NCBI GenBank assembly: GCA_007258455.2
Contig: VDFB02193867.1
Span: forward strand, 570,567,328 to 570,631,327
DNA from: Sequoia sempervirens
Taxonomy: Eukaryota > Streptophyta > Pinopsida > Cupressales > Cupressaceae
Length of the DNA: 64,000 bases
Direction of reading: 5' to 3'
Numbering within the stretch: the stretch's first letter is position 1; the number at the start of each line of letters is the position of its first letter. A model generated the notes under the pieces. It did not search any database and was not told the origin of the DNA. It saw nothing but the letters and a program-made list of their open reading frames with translations. This document shows positions 43,751 to 56,389 of this stretch, piece after piece. The position numbers and the translations under genes are program-made.

Positions 43751-44746
43751 TTTGAAAATTGGTGAGATTGTTCTAGTTTTAATTACGTTTTTACTTTCCC
43801 ATGTTATTTGTTGCTTAACGAATGAATTTGCATTTTAGATTTTAGTATTGCATTGCATGTGTGCTTCTAATGATCTTCTTTGTTGTCTATTGTGCAAAGC
43901 TTTTATTTCAACATTACACCTCCTTTGAAACTTCATTTTAATGGTGAATCCCCATTTAATCACACAAGGAAACCACCTAATTCCTTCCCTCAATTGAGTC
44001 ACTTGGTTGAGGGATCATGGTTTCCTAATGAACTAAAGTGAGAAATAGGCCCCAAAGTTCCACCTCCCAAAAAGGTGGACACCTTATTTCCTTTAGTTCA
44101 TTTTGGTGAACCCAAACTTTAGACCCTTGAATTTCTAATTTGGAGAACATTGTAGTCCTAGATCTAGATTGCATTAAATTTGCATTAGATTTGTAGTAGT
44201 TGAATTGCATTTAGGGCTTCTAAATCTTGCATTAGTGAAAAGTGCATATAGGTTGCATTTTTGCATCTTTGCATCATTGGAAAACTGTACTTGCACATAG
44301 TCATTTGAGCATAAAACCTAGAAACCTTAACATCAACTCAAATTTTGCTAAATTTGGTTTAAAAACCCTAATCTAGGACTCATTCTCGCACCTAAGTGAT
44401 TTAGTCCTTGTACAAGCAATTTTTCTAGATTCTTGGGAATTCAGTGCTCTTTGTTTTTCACTAAGGTGATTTAGTCTCGAGTCAGGTCTGAATCTGCATT
44501 TTACAACATTAAAGACTTCATTTATGTGCTTCTATTTGTTGTTATCATATCTTTGTTTTAGTTTCCTGGGTTCCTATTTCATTCATTTCATTAGACCTAG
44601 CTTAATTGGGTTCATTTAGTGCATTGCTTAATTTCAAAATTGTATTTACAACATTTCATTTTCAGATTGTTACATAGTGTAATCAGAAAATTACCTTGTT
44701 TAGAATCTGAAAATTGCATTTACACATTTCATTCTAGGTCATTTCA
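43751..44746 (+). other. Leader region with block shared with 47550-47725
   Basis: 43905-44110 (CTCCTTTGAAA, TTCATTTTAATGGTGAA, CACTTGGTTGAGGGATC, CCACCTCCCAAAAAGG) matches 47553-47725. Translated, parts read like the start of a gypsy gag (GPKVPPPKKVDTLF). The rest (44111-44746) has no gene. Confidence 0.5.
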
Positions 44747-45703
44747 TTGTATTTCATCATGGATATATGCTTTGGTAAGTTTTGGATGTCCTTAAAATCA
44801 TTAGTGGATCTGTCAAGCTGTGTTTTTGGAAATGATCCTAATGAAATTGAACTCACTCATGCTCAATCAAATCCTAATGCATGTCCTCCTTGTGAAATTG
44901 ACATCATTGGAGAAGATGATGACAACATGAACAACTTCATAAACAATTGCCTTAAAAACCTTGAGATTAATGCATCCTTTTACCCCTCCATGAAACAACC
45001 AACACAACTTGAGATGTGTCATCTTTTACATCTTGAAATTGACACACAAACTAAACCTAAGCTCCCTACAATAGGTGAACCTAGCATCTCTAACTAAGCA
45101 AACATTCAACCATCCTATGTTAACAAAGTAACAAACACTCCCATCAACCTCGAAGAGACTTATGGCCAAGGATTTTTAAGATATTAACTAAGCAAGGATG
45201 TGATACAACAAATGAACATGAGATTTATCAACTCTTAGAACAAATACCAACTGAAGATACCAAAGGAGTAGGATATCAAGATCCTCCTCCCGACATAAGT
45301 GTCCTCCTTCCTAAAGAACAACCAATGCCTTGTAACAATGATAAGGATGATAGGATCATCTTAGGTCCTCCTCCTCAACAAGTTGGTGAATCTAGCTACA
45401 AGCAACAAAAGCCTTACAAACTAAAGAAGCTAAAATTCCCTTGTCCTATGTCTAAAACTGAAAGAACCTTACACATATTTCTAAGTCAAGGACTTATAAC
45501 ATTACTACCCATGAGGGATAAATCCAAAACCAAATCCTAAGAACACAAACATGTCTCATTGTCAATATCATAAAATTCTTGGACATAGTACTAATGAGTG
45601 TTGCTCTTTAAAACAAATATTTAAAAAGTTTGATATCATAAAAAATAGTCCCTTAAAAGGGTGCCCTTCCGCTCCTTGCCATGTAATAGTTTTAGGATCA
45701 TAA
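44747..45703 (+). pseudogene. Gag/linker remnant of a second RT-less gypsy element
   Basis: Three frames in turn carry protein-like sequence: 44747-45097 (acidic, EIDIIGEDDDNMNNFINNCL), about 45175-45540 (CDTTNEHEIYQLLEQIPTED, then GYQDPPPDISVLLP) and 45542-45703 (SHCQYHKILGHSTNECCSLK, a CxxH...HxxxxC block close to the one at 1744-1890). No protease active site, RT or integrase is seen. The tail (46115-46175) resembles the tail of the RT-less element at 2850-2930. A frame shift separates each part. Confidence 0.5.
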
Positions 45704-47029
45704 TATTCTCACTTTTACATGCTTTACATTAATTTCAAATCATTTCAAAATGAAAGGAGCCCTTTTTCATCACCTACCTTGGCTCATTCTTGTCTTGCAC
45801 TCAGTAGGGGAAAGAATTCGATAGCCTTGTCCTAGTTCGACACTTATTTTTTTCCCTTTGGCTCCTTTTCTACCTTCTGTATATGATGAACAAGATTGAG
45901 ATGTAGATGACTTGCTATAGGTTGAAATGCATGTGCCTTACTATTCTTGTCTTTGTTTTCTTTTTCCTATTCTATGTGTGATTGCATGTGTGTAATGTGC
46001 TCCCGTACTATTTTTTGTGATGTATCTCTCTCTTTGTGACATTCCTCTATTTATATCTACATTCTTCTATATGTCATAAACCTTTATCTTTTCTTTGTCT
46101 TGTGTTTTCCATTTAGGGATGACGCAAGGCATCGAGAAATTTAGGTCTCCTCCATGTTGACCCAAAAGCTTTTTCTTCTTCTTTGTTTTCACTCTCTTTG
46201 TATCATTCTTCCCATTCTATGAGTATTTGGGGAATGATGACGTTTCCAATCTCTCTAACAACACTGTAGCAAATACAACTAACCCCGAATCCGTGGATCC
46301 CTTATGTGCATTTGGAATTTCATTTTGGTGGCAACCCCTTTTCATGGCGTAGCTCCATTTGGAAACATAGGACCTGGCATAGGGCTTTCCAAATAAGCTC
46401 TCATGTCCTCTTTATTTTTAGCATTTATCATTTTCTCCTTTAAAGTAATTGCTCACAACATGGTGTTTAGCAAGTTCTTTAAAGTGGGGGTGATACATTG
46501 GCATTATTCTTTTGCATTTTACAACTCATGTTTCATTGTGTGGTCTTCTTACTTCATGCGACACATCTTTCTCTTGGTGATGACATTGGGTGTGATGTCC
46601 TTCAAGAGCGTGATCTCTCTTATAATATTATATTCCTCTTAGTGGAAATGCCAAGCGTAATGCATTCCCTAAGTTGTGAATCTTCTATTCTTTGATTGGT
46701 CCTCTGTTGGAGACATTAGGCATGATGTTCCCTAGGTTGAGACCTTACATGAACTAAGCAAAACCCCTTTGAACATACCTTACACTATTTTTCATTTACA
46801 ATAACCATTATATGGCCACCTTACATAACACACTTTGCTTTCCTGTGGAGCCATCCTGTTTGTTCATGGGTGTTGGCATATAAAGTTTTGCTTGCCTCAT
46901 GGATCCTATCGTTCGTCTTGTGCGGAAACTTATCAAAGTTATCAAGAGATATAGCTTTGGTATGGTTAGCGTATGGGAGCCGAACTTAGGCATGACTTTC
47001 CCATATCCACTTGCTTGTTTGTGTGGGCA
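45704..47029. other. Noncoding tail of the RT-less element
   Basis: No gene is seen. A purine run AAAGTGGGGGTGATA at 46481-46495 may be its polypurine tract, but no clear LTR start follows. Repeated TTTGGGGAATGATGACG and GGTGATGACATTGGGTGTGATG words are present. Confidence 0.4.
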
Positions 47030-47980
47030 TGAAATTTTTCTCTCTTGATATGTTTTTTGCAGATCTAGGTGAATTGGAGCTTGAAGATCCTTTGAAGACA
47101 AAGTTACAAAAGTTGTCAAAGTTGTCAAGAAGTTTTCATCTTCATGGAAACTCACCTACATATCGTAATTCAAACTTTTCAGACTTGAAGATCAGATAAG
47201 GTGAAAGCTACATAAGATCACTAGAGGCCACAAAAATATTAGTAAAACCCTAATACTAGGACTAAATCACCCCTTTGGGTGTATGAGTCCCAATACAACC
47301 CTTTTGGAATCTTTTTGTAGATTCTGCACAGTCACCAGAGGATTCCAGATTCTACCCAGATTCTTGTAGCAGGACTAAATCACCCTACCTGTCGTATGTG
47401 TCCTAGTACACTTCAAAAAGCAGAATTTCAGTGTTGCAGACCTTGCTTGGATTCCATCATTCTTCCAGGTACCCTTCTGTTTCATTCTCTTTTGTCAATA
47501 TGATTTTATGCTTTCAAGTCTCTAGGGTTTTGTGCATGAGTGTTTGCATCCCTCCTTTGAAAATTCATTTTAATGGTGAACCCCATTTAATCACACATGG
47601 AAACATCCCTAGTCCTTCCCTCAATTTAGTCACTTGGTTGAGGGATCTTGGTTTCATAATGAACTAATGTGTGAAATAGGTCCCAAAGTTCCACCTCCCA
47701 AAAAGGTGGACACCTTATTTCTTATTAATGATCATACTTCTTGCATAATATATGATAGTGATTCTACTTTACTTTGTAATGATGATATTCCTCTTATGGG
47801 TCATAATATTGCTTCCTTCCCATCCCTTGTCTCATGGTCTATTTATGGTTTAGTTCTTAGTGACATTTTAGTTATTAGCATTATTTTTCCTCTCCTTCAC
47901 ATGGTCTTATTGATCACTCATTATTTTATGATGTATTGGTTAATGCCATGGTTACTAGTAGATAAGACCTAATACTTTAT
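47030..47980 (+). mobile_element. Gypsy 5' leader with two shared blocks
   Basis: 47035-47541 repeats 29885-30391; 47550-47725 repeats 43905-44110. Together they give the order block X then block Y for one leader. The second half (47640-47972) contains an open frame starting near GSWFHNELMCEIGPKVPPPK with no later gag domain. I treat it as a truncated element start, not a gene. Confidence 0.6.
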
Positions 47981-48134
47981 GACTTAAAATTAATGGTGAC
48001 ACATTTATATATCAATTGATTTTTAATGTTATACTTTAAATTTATGTATGGTGGCATGTTCCCTATTACTAAATTTAGAGACACTTTAATGAGTAAGCCT
48101 TAAAATGGTTTGATATGTGTCATGCTTTTTATAC

Positions 48135-48449
48135 TCAATTCATTGCACTTGATCACACTTTCATCAATTATTTTAGTTTTGGTCCTACAAAATATCTTCC
48201 TTGGTGTAAAAGAGTCATGAAGTTTTCTTACCTTAGTAGCTAGTTCGTTTTTGCTTTTAATATCTCAAGTTGATGTATTTGGAAGACAATGAAGATCCCA
48301 TTGCACTGAATCACAAGAGGCCAAATAAAAGTAAAAAAAAACTAGCTACTAAGGTAAGAAAACTTCATAACTCTTTCACACCAAGGAAAATATTTTGTAG
48401 GACCAAAAAAAAATAACTGATGAAAGTGTTAACAAGTACAATGAATTAA
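48135..48449. repeat. Inverted repeat: 118-bp arms, 80-bp loop
   Basis: Left arm 48135-48252 and right arm 48333-48449 are reverse complements with about ten differences (roughly 91%). Shared core, read on the plus strand of the left arm: TTGGTCCTACAAAATAT, CCTTGGTGT, GAAGTTTTCTTACCTTAGTA, GCTAGTT. The transcript would form a long near-perfect hairpin. The right arm runs into the start of the copia gag remnant. Confidence 0.85.
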
Positions 48450-48459
48450 GTATTTGAAC

Positions 48460-50031
48460 CTACAAATAATGAGAAAAAGATAAAATGGATGATTGAACAT
48501 ACCAAAGCTCTTGGATGTCTTCATACAAACAAGTGTCTCAAATTTTTTCATTTCAAATTGAACCATGCAAGAATTCTCATGAGGCTTGGGACAAATTAAA
48601 ACATTATATGGTACTATAAATACTCGATAAGAGGTTATCAAATTGATAAAGAATTAATGAGCCTTGATCCTAAGAACTTTGACAACATCCAAGACTAGAT
48701 CACTAAAGTTAATGATCTAAGAGAGAAATGCCAAGCATGTTGAATTGATAAGGACATTCAATAGGTCTACAATACATTGAACAAACTTGGTCTTGATTAT
48801 GTTGATTTTGTTTCTAGATTTCATACTCATAGGTTGACTATGGGGTCTGCATATACTGCACCTTCAGTTACATCTTTTTATGAAATATTAATACATGAGC
48901 AACAAAATCTTATCTCAATGGGTCTCATCAAATCATCTAAATGTCAAGCATTGCTGGCTAGTTAGGTGAAAGAATCAGAAAATATTGATAAGAAACAAAA
49001 CAAATCAAAGAACAATCCACATTCAAATCAATCAAAGAATAAATCCTCTTCCACAGATAAATCGTTTAAGGAGAACACTACTTGATCATATTGCAAGAAG
49101 CTTGGGCATGATGAAAATTCTTGTTATAAGAAGGATACTGATGAGTTGAAACATCTTCTCAAAAAGAATCAAATTGATTTTCCTTCTAGAATCTCTGAGT
49201 CACCTTCTTCTTCTTCCTCTTCAAAACAGTCTAATAAGGGAAAATGTCATGCTAGTTTGGCTTCTACATCAAGAAATAAGAGAACAACTCTTTGTCTTTT
49301 TCAGGTCATGGACCATGGGGATGACTTCTAGATTCAGGAGCATCTCATCATATGACATCTTCACAATCTATATTATCTTCTTTTGAGCCTTGTACAATGT
49401 CTCCAATTTTGATGGGAAAAAATACATACATGAGTGTACTTGGGAAACGGTCTATTGCTTTTGGGGAGGGCACTTTCAATGATGTATTGTGTGTACCTCA
49501 TTTGATGAAAAATATTCTTTCCATATATTAGATTACACATGGTGGAGATGGGAGGATTATGGAGTTCACTCCTAATTCAATTATCATTTGAGACTTTGAG
49601 AGTAGAAAGATTTTTTCTATTGGAATGGTTGATCATTCATCTTGGTTGTATACCTTTGTAGATTTTTCTTTTGATGATGACATTGTTTCTTCAACTGTTG
49701 ATCACACTTCTAGTGTGAACCATGATTAAGAGGAGACAGTTGGCTTCTTGAACTTGGGATTTTTCACATCAGATTCCATTCTTGAGCCATGCATTTCATC
49801 TCCTCCACCTTGTGGTGCATTTGGTGATCATGTTGGCATAGGTTTGGCCTCTTATGATTTAGTGTAGTAGGATCTTCATTTTCTTCCAACTACATCTACT
49901 TGGGATGCATACTTGACAAACATTGGTGGGTTGTTTGTTGCGTCCCACATTTTAGATTTGGGAGACACCATTGATTGCATACATCTTCTATTTGATGAAG
50001 ATGATTCTTCTTCAGTTGTTGCGAGGGAATA
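48460..50031 (+). pseudogene. Ty1/copia remnant: gag and protease only
   Basis: Gag wording: EAWDKLKHYMVL, then LNKLGLDYVDFVSRFHTHRL and SFYEILIHEQQNLISMG (UBN2-type gag of copia elements), a decayed zinc knuckle (SYCKKLGHDENSCYKK, first cysteine missing) and a basic/serine-rich linker. A frame change leads to LLDSGASHHMTSSQSILSSF, the copia protease active site (DSGA), followed by DVLCVPHLMKNILSIY and further protein-like sequence to VVARE at 50029. No integrase or RT follows; a polypurine-like tract comes about 330 bases later. Confidence 0.7.
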
Positions 50032-50436
50032 ATCTGATCCTCTTGTTCATTCTCTACATGATCATTCCTTCTAGTTTGACATGAGTGTGGATACTTTTGG
50101 ACAACATTTGGAGGAGGCTTCTTTGTCTTTAGAGGAGGCATCTTTGTCTTTGTAGTGTGTTCTACATATCTCTCTAGTAGGTTCTAGATTGACATCTTCA
50201 ACTGTGTGGCCTAGAACGCTTGTTTGGAGTGTGTTAGCTTTTGACATCAACATGGAGGCACTTGAGCATAGTTCAAAGACATAACATATCATTCTTCTTC
50301 CCACATCTTCCTTTCAGGAATGGGAAGACATCTTGCATATCATCCTAGTTTTAATTCTTCCTAAGGGAAGGAATGTTGTTCAATGAGATTGGATCATCTT
50401 CAACATTCAATGTTGAGCTTCTACCATTGCAAGAGA

Positions 50437-50438
<2 letters not shown>
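50032..50438 (+). other. Copia remnant tail and probable polypurine tract
   Basis: Mostly noncoding. AAGGGAAGGAA at 50363-50373 followed by TGTTGTTCAATG at 50374 has the form of a copia polypurine tract and LTR start. The LTR itself is not delimited. Confidence 0.45.

Positions 50439-50485
<47 letters not shown>
50439..50485. repeat. (TA)n microsatellite
   Basis: An uninterrupted run of about 23 TA units. Confidence 0.95.
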
Positions 50486-50488
<3 letters not shown>

Positions 50489-51514
50489 TTTGATACATAG
50501 AGAGTGTGTTGCTTTCAGGGTAATCTATTTGGAATAGATGGAGACATTAAAATCAATTTTTTTATATAATTATAATTCATTGATAATAGAGTGAGTGGTA
50601 TTGATTTGAAGTTGGTTTTTCTCAAAATGATTTTCCTAGGGTATATGAAGTGTTATGTGTACTCTATGTGCAATTGTTTCCACCTCCACAATTGTTGATT
50701 TACATTTATGTTTTAGATTTATGGTGATAATAAGTTTGATGCAAATTTGATAAACAAAAAATTAGCTTCTAAATCAAATTCTTCATTCTTGATATATATA
50801 CCACTCTTTAATGTCTACACAAACACTCCTTTATATCCTTTTATGATTTCCTACCTAATGCATCATTCCTCCACACCTCATATTGAACAAACGCATGACA
50901 TAAAAATGCATAAGTTAGAAGAATAATATGAAGTTTTCTTGTAATTTTTACTTAGTTTATATGAAGGCAATGTGTAAATTTCCAATGATTTATCTCTTAC
51001 ACTTTCCAATATTACACATGATATACATCACGGCCATTCATATTATTTGAATCCCGCAATGAGCAAATTTATGACACTTAAAAAGTTGTATAAATGAATA
51101 CACTACTTTGACATATGCCATTTTAACTTATTCTTCCCCTAATCAAACTAATACAATATTTACATGATAATACTTTGACATTTGACATTTGACATTTGAC
51201 ATTTTGATTTATTCCCCCTAATAAATTCAGGATACCTTGTTTTCCAATATATAATAATTGAAATGACCCATTACTTCATCTAATTTTTTTATAAAAAGTA
51301 CATACTTAAAACTATTTTGATAAAGACAAATTACTTACTAAATTATTTTAAAACAAAAAAAAAAAACAAATCAAATGATATATATTAAACAAATCTAGAT
51401 TAAAAACCACGCAGAAACGTCGCATCCACGTGACTTCGAGTTGGAGATACACGGAGATACACCAGTTTGACTCCTGTTTCATTGTTAGTGAGGATAACTT
51501 TCGAGTTCAGAGGC
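50486..51514 (+). other. Upstream region of the transporter gene
   Basis: No coding frame. A 7-bp tandem repeat (TTTGACA four times) lies at 51174-51201, and a TATA-like TATAAAAAG at 51290-51298, about 220 bases before the ATG. An A-rich run is at 51352-51366. TTGACA resembles but does not meet the W-box rule (TTGACC/T), so a WRKY role is not claimed. Confidence 0.5.
51290..51298 (+). promoter_or_regulatory. Possible TATA box of the Lsi2-like gene
   Basis: TATAAAAAG in an otherwise AT-rich stretch, 217 bases upstream of the chosen ATG. It would give a 5' leader of roughly 190 bases. Weak evidence, because AT-rich DNA yields such words often. Confidence 0.35.
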
Positions 51515-54456
51515 ATGGCGATGGCTTCGACCTCCAAAGTAGTGTTAGGATGTATAGGGTTTGTAATATTTTGGATACTAGCTGTGTTTCCTGCAGTGCC
51601 CTTTCTTCCAATTGGGAGGACAGCAGGATCAGTGCTCGGGGCATCGCTCATGGTCATATTTCAAGTGCTCTCACCTGATCAGGCCTATGCAGCCATTGAT
51701 CTTCCAATACTTGGTCTCCTCTTCGGCACAATGGTCGTCAGCATATACTTGGAAAGGGCAGATATGTTCAAGTATTTGGGACAGCTCCTCTCATGGCGTA
51801 GCAGAGGCGGCAGAGATTTATTATGTAGAGTTTCCTTTATTACAGCAATTACAAGTGCTTTGTTTACAAATGACACATGCTGTGTCGTGCTCACCGAATT
51901 TGTACTGAAGCTATGTAGACAGCACAATCTGCCACCCCAGCCATTTTTGTTAGCTCTGGCATCCAGTGCAAATATTGGCTCTTCTGCAACTCCAATTGGC
52001 AATCCCCAGAATTTGGTAATGTTTATATAAGTTATGTTTCTGCAAACATATGATTTTTCTGGATAGAATTACATAGTTTAAGGTCAGTTTTTATCAAGCC
52101 ACCTTCATGAAGAGCCACGGGATTCATTCTTACCAGCATGAATGCTCTACTACTCTTCTTGGGCATTCATTGCATTTAGAAGTGAAGCTCGGCGATTTCA
52201 AGGGAGGATACCTACTCAGTAGGTACTCCCATTTTAGGGGCATTAATCAATACAGTTTTGCTCACAATCAAGACTACTTAACTTGTTATTGTCCTCACAA
52301 TCAAACGCACTCAACTTACTGCGCCATCCTGCAAAACCTTGAGCAAGGGTTGTTGTGCATTATGAATCATTCATCATGGAGCTCCTTAGCTCATTCAATC
52401 TTATACAAATTTATAGTTTATAAAACTGAATGTTATGTACTTAGAATTACTTATTACAGCATTCCTATTTTAATCAACAACAAAAAATCTGGAGAAAGCT
52501 GAAGACATGATTGAGCTCCTATTCTGTTTAATTATAAAATATTTGTGTTGTTTAGTATTCAAGGCAGAGATCTGTAGAATTTGATAATATTATGGCCTGT
52601 ACAGCATTACTATCGTATTTTTAATACTTTTCCCAATATGTAATATTTTGCTTTTATACTCCTTGGAAAAAACAAATAATTGCAGTACAGCAAAGTTCTT
52701 CTGTTTTCAATATTTTTCCCAATATGTAGTACTTTACTTGTATGCTTGTTTGGTTTACGACAGGTAATAGCATTACAGAGCAAAATTTCGTTTGGTAAAT
52801 TTGTGGTGGGACTTCTGCCCTCTATGCTTGTAGGAGTTTTGGTGAATACTATGATACTGTTAGTACTTTATTGGAAGCTACTTTCTACGGAGAAGGATGA
52901 AGAAGCTGTAATGGAAGTCGAGGTGAGCGAAGAGGATGTTAACTCTCATAGATTTTCCCCTACAATGTTATCTCATTTGGGGTCCCCAGTTAATGGTGTA
53001 CCCCATTCAGAGGTCGGCCATTCTGAAATTGTTTATGAGAGAAATATCAGCCAAATTGACGTGCAGGTATTGACTATTTTTCACCAGTTGGCAAATTTTT
53101 ATAGAAAACATTGTTCAAGATTTTCTATTGAATCCATATAAAACTATTTGCCAAAATATACATGGTTTGATTGCAAATCCTACATATTCCTTTATAATTA
53201 GTCAATACTACTGTATAGCCATGAAAGATCCACCAACCATTTTTACTTGTTACAGCAACTTGAAAGCAATATGACAGAAGTGAGGGATGAGTGTGCGGGT
53301 TCTGAAGGACACCATGAAGGAGTTTCAACAAGGCGATCATTGAAAGTGAATCCTCAACCCATTGCAAATGACAACAATTTAAGAGGAATTCCATTGGCTG
53401 AGGTACTTGCAGGGAAGGAAGCTGTACGTGAGAAGTGGAAAAACATTGCATGGAAAACCTGTGTTTATTTAGTGACCATTGGAATGCTAGTTGCCCTGAT
53501 ATGTGGCCTCAATATGTCGTGGACTGCTATTACTGCAGCTATTGCCCTTGTAGTTCTTGATTTCACAGATGCCCGTCCATCCCTTGAGAAGGTATAATAA
53601 CTTGCTAACCTATGTTTTCAGGGTAAAATGATTAAGTTTTGAATTTTAACAGAACGATAAAAGATGAAACTTGTCATGGATCAGAAATGAATGTGTCAGC
53701 TGCTACCCTTCCGATTCATGTTTTCACCGAGTTGGTCATGCTTGTTTCAGGACCACCAGTACCATCTTTATGAAGATAATATATCAGTTCTTTGTACTAG
53801 AATAAAGATGAATTTTAACAAGTCATACACCACCACTAACAGCAATTAGAGCTTCACATGTCCATTAAATGTTCATAATTTTCTACCATTCCTTTAAGGA
53901 GACCGTGTCTTGAAATTCTGGCAATATAATGAAATATGCCATTGTTCATTTTGTCCTTTTAAAGGTATAAGCAACTAAACTCGTTTCAAATTAGGAAAAT
54001 ATTAAATTCATCAAGTACATTCATCAGAAATGTATATATTGTACAGTAAAAACCATAATTTGCAAATTCATGTTTCCTTTCAGAACCCCATTATCCAGTT
54101 CAGAAATCTCATTTACATGGCTATGCCAAGAATTGGATTTACAGAATATTGTGTTGAATTGTTACTTGAGTGGCAACAAATAGAAAATTAGTCATATCAG
54201 AATTGTAGGATAACTGCTACTAGCTTTTTCTGACTACTTTTATGAAATCCCCTTCTTTTGGAGCAGGTTTCTTATTCTCTTTTAGTATTCTTCTCGGGTA
54301 TGTTTATCACTGTAGATGGATTCAACAAGACAGGGATACCCAGTGCACTGTGGGATGCTGTTGAGTCTCATGCGCATATTAATAATGCACTTGGGTTGGT
54401 GACTCTTTCAGTGGTCATAGTTGTTCTTTCAAACTTAGCCTCAAATGTGCCCACAG
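51515..54456 (+). CDS. Lsi2-like anion/metalloid efflux transporter, exons 1-4 (3' exon not in window)
   Basis: Exons 51515-52015, 52764-53066, 53256-53591 and 54267-54456 have GT donors and AG acceptors and stay in phase (443 codons plus one base). The protein starts [16 protein letters not shown] and carries family hallmarks: [78 protein letters not shown] and SNLASNVPT. This matches plant Lsi2 silicon/arsenite efflux carriers of the ArsB/citrate-transporter family, plasma-membrane proteins with about ten or more helices. A hydrophilic loop of about 90 residues spans exons 2-3. The C-terminal helices (after VPT, expected VLLLG) are absent, so the last exon lies beyond 64000 behind a TE-filled intron, or is lost. 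Substrate is inferred from homology. No internal stop is seen. Confidence 0.9.
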
Positions 54457-55087
54457 GTAATTTTTTCCCATTCAAGCTTGATTACAATGGTTTGTGCTTG
54501 AAAAATGAAATGCCTAATGTGTTTGAAGTTTTGACAAGTGTGTAGAAATATCTCTAGCTATTCCCACCTGCAACTGGTAATGCTATTTGTATAACTTTGC
54601 TTCATTTATGAATCAAAACATCTTATCTGTGTCTCAATATACAGAGGCAATACTTGCTGTTTTCTTCTGTTTTGAAATGAAAATGCAGGTGGGTTACTGT
54701 GTATATGGATTTGGATTTGTTAAGCTTTATATTCGTTGGCTGGTTTAATTTTATGCTACCTCAAGTTTTTGGGTGCCAGAACAGGGATGGGAATTGGAGA
54801 CATTTGAGAGAAACACCACATTTTAGCGGACAATGGATCCTGCACCATAGGGGAATCACAACCCATGAATATGTGTTAAAAAAAATTCAAACTTGGAACA
54901 TTGATTAGTCATTGAAATATGCAATAAATTTTTTAACTAAGAATAACTAAATGAAAATGTGTCATCATAATATTTCTTGTTACTCAATCAAAATGAAATG
55001 CAATGATAGCATTGATTGCACATCCTTAGAGCCAGGCTTATATGGCTCATGTTCTATCTTCAATTTCTATATTGCAACATTGGTTCA
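54457..55087 (+). other. Start of the fourth intron, no exon seen
   Basis: Begins GTAATTTTTT after the exon 4 end. I searched by eye in all plus frames for the expected VLLLG continuation and saw none. Two short open frames here have no family resemblance. Confidence 0.6.
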
Positions 55088-56368
55088 ACATCATACATTT
55101 CAGTCACTTCTAAATGTCCACAAGCCGAGAGTGAAAGTAGTGAAGAAGAAGAAGACTACAGCAAAAAGAAAGGAAGGAAATATCATCACAACAAGAAAAG
55201 GAGCACATGAAGAAAGCATGAATAGATGAACTTCTGAAGGCATAAAAAGAGTCTCTACATCCAAGAAGAAAGTAGCTCATCCGAAGAAAGTAGTGGAAGC
55301 CTCTCCAATTGGGATAGAGAAGAATACTCTTCATGGCAGTAGAAGCAAAGGATGATGAAGACAAAAGAAAAGAAGGAGATTTGAAAGAAGAACATAGGGA
55401 AGATGATGGAGAAGTGGATCTTGAGAAGAAACTCCATTTTTCCTACCATAAGATTGAGAAGCTCAAGAAGACAAATTCGAGGCTAAAATCACAACTTCAA
55501 GAGGATAGTGAAACTAAAGTGAGATCATCTCACAATCTTGAAGAATCGGAGACGAAAATCATGAATCTAAAGATTAAAATTGAGGAAGCAAAACGAATAG
55601 AAGAAGTCGTAAGAGATCAGCTAAAGGCAAAGGAATTGGAGTGTGAGAAATTGGAGTTTGAAATTGTTTCCTTGAGGAAAGAGTTGGAGAAATCTAATGA
55701 TCAATTAAATCAGAGCATGAAGTTTGAGAAGAGCACTGAGATTCTAGAGGATATTATCAACTGCCAAAGATCACCCTTCATCAAGACTCGTTTTGGCCTT
55801 GAGGAAAATCAAAAGACCACCAAGGAAGAGTCAAGTTCTAAGGCTACAAAGTTACCAAAGAAAATAAATGAAGAAAAGCCTAAAGGATATGTTGATGTGC
55901 TCAAAGACTCCATCAATGGTAGTACCAAGAAGGAGGGAAGTGATATCCCACAAAAGAACAATATTCCTCACAAAAACAACCATGAAAGATTCAAAGGATC
56001 ATTCCCTTCAAAACAAGCGCCAATGACCAAGTTCAATCACTCTTTCTATGGGTATTGCTATTCATGCAATCATTTTGGTCATAAAGCAATGAATTGTAGA
56101 GTTTGTGCAAGGAATGATTTTGGGTTCTCAAGTAGGGACTACAACTTGTGCTACTTTAGTGGTTTACAATGTCATATGTTACAAGTGCAACAATTACGGT
56201 CACATTGCATGCTTTTGTAGAAGTGGTTTTGTGAAAACACTTGGACTAAACAAAAAGGAGGATACCATAGCTGAACAAAAGGGGGAACCTACAAAATTTT
56301 GGAAGAGGAAACAAGAGCAAGAGAAAGAAAATCCATGTTTGTGCTCCATGCACAAGAAGCATCACTAA
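55088..56368 (+). pseudogene. Ty1/copia gag (coiled coil and two zinc knuckles)
   Basis: The leader part (ESESSEEEEDYSKKKGRKYH) is acidic then basic. After stops and a shift, 55333-56220 is an open frame of 295 codons, with a long coiled coil (roughly residues 25-125, ELECEKLEFEIVSLRKELEK), a basic linker, and zinc knuckle one, CYSCNHFGHKAMNC (CX2CX4HX4C). A shift near 56110 leads to zinc knuckle two, CYKCNNYGHIACFC, and on to 56368. This is a copia-type gag with paired zinc knuckles. No protease, integrase or RT follows; the polypurine/LTR junction comes 385 bases later. The element sits in plus orientation inside the transporter's presumed intron. Confidence 0.75.
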
Positions 56369-56389
56369 GTTTGTAAGGAGAAGCATGAT

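Noticed and set aside
51174..51201. TTTGACA tandem repeat as WRKY W-box cluster
   Set aside because: The W-box needs TTGACC or TTGACT; these are TTGACA, so only the repeat is reported.
54258..54545. Exon 4 continuing to the stop near 54545
   Set aside because: After NVPT the translation loses all family resemblance and a good GT donor sits at 54457; reading on would need an unusual truncated protein.
54699..54908. Short frame after exon 4 as a possible last exon
   Set aside because: It has one hydrophobic patch but no VLLLG or other conserved C-terminal motif of the family.
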